Of a stretch of 64,000 bases of DNA, positions 63,999 to 64,000 are shown in pieces. The DNA is from Haliscomenobacteraceae bacterium (lineage in GTDB: Bacteria; Bacteroidota; Bacteroidia; Chitinophagales; Saprospiraceae), in NCBI GenBank assembly GCA_947501115.1, contig CANMVX010000013.1, positions 34,202 through 98,201 on the forward strand. The letters run 5' to 3'. Below the pieces are notes generated by a model. It was not told the origin of the DNA. It saw nothing but the letters and a program-made list of their open reading frames with translations, and did not search any database. Position 1 is the first letter of the stretch. Each line of letters opens with the position of its first letter. A program made the translations under genes and the position numbers.

Positions 63999-64000
63999 TT

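Noticed and set aside
1..64000. tRNA, rRNA, riboswitch, integrase or insertion-sequence signatures
   Set aside because: None recognised by reading; a tRNAscan/Infernal/ISfinder run would be decisive and was not possible.

Overview
This window is chromosomal DNA from a member of the Bacteroidota, most likely Saprospiraceae or a close relative. The evidence is three secreted proteins with type IX secretion C-terminal sorting domains (two type A, one type B, gliding-motility style), a GYDIA-type GHMP kinase in a mevalonate gene set, HTH-poor NtrC-type regulation, start sites with little Shine-Dalgarno sequence, and a TTTG-N19-TAnnTTTG promoter ahead of rplM. Coding density is high and DNA is AT-rich. 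No tRNA, rRNA, CRISPR array, insertion sequence or phage module was seen. The family-level placement is inference.

Layout. 1-3.9 kb: a left-truncated vanadium-haloperoxidase/PAP2 protein, a DASS anion symporter and an M20 amidohydrolase, one + strand unit. 4.0-6.4 kb: an NtrC-like regulator lacking a DNA-binding domain, preceded by a cluster of GTAATATG repeats, then a LOG-family protein. 6.4-15.2 kb: a four-gene - strand unit (TPR glycosyltransferase-like membrane protein, GH3/beta-lactamase fusion, HEAT/cytochrome c lipoprotein dehydrogenase, pentapeptide-repeat protein). 15.4-20.6 kb: three tandem exported amidohydrolase paralogues, of which only the middle one keeps its metal ligands, plus an NlpC/P60 lipoprotein. 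20.6-23.5 kb: trhO and a T9SS subtilase on the - strand. 23.6-32.3 kb: a GNAT-like protein, an MsbA-like ABC exporter, and a NatA/NatB-type ABC pair split by a heparinase II/III plus sulfatase couple. 32.3-34.5 kb: a histidine kinase and a DUF3089 lipoprotein. 34.7-39.7 kb: NTF2-like, DUF1080, Gfo/Idh/MocA and prolyl oligopeptidase genes. 39.8-50.5 kb: accessory region with an Rpn-type nuclease carrying a KGME repeat tail, a methyltransferase, two large T9SS surface proteins, a second subtilase, a broken XRE regulator, a decayed gene remnant and a block of 37-bp intergenic repeats.

50.5-55.3 kb: a - strand operon joining type 2 IPP isomerase, HMG-CoA reductase and a GYDIA kinase (mevalonate route to isoprenoids) with a ferredoxin-NADP reductase-like flavoprotein and an Nfu iron-sulfur scaffold. 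55.5-58.8 kb: the core operon rplM-rpsI-rpsB-tsf, a terminator, then pyrH. 58.8-64 kb: ComF-like protein, HD-domain protein, DUF3137 membrane protein, TraB/GumN protein, exo/endonuclease/phosphatase, tandem universal stress protein, and the tail of a thioredoxin-like gene cut by the right edge.

Most of the window is ordinary housekeeping and envelope or polymer-degradation content. The parts that deserve a second look are the amidohydrolase triplet with two probable pseudo-enzymes, the ABC pair interrupted by glycosaminoglycan-type enzymes, the repeat cluster upstream of an HTH-less sigma54 activator, the broken XRE-membrane-propeller fusion next to a decayed gene, and the 37-bp repeat block. 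No clearly new defence or mobile system was identified.
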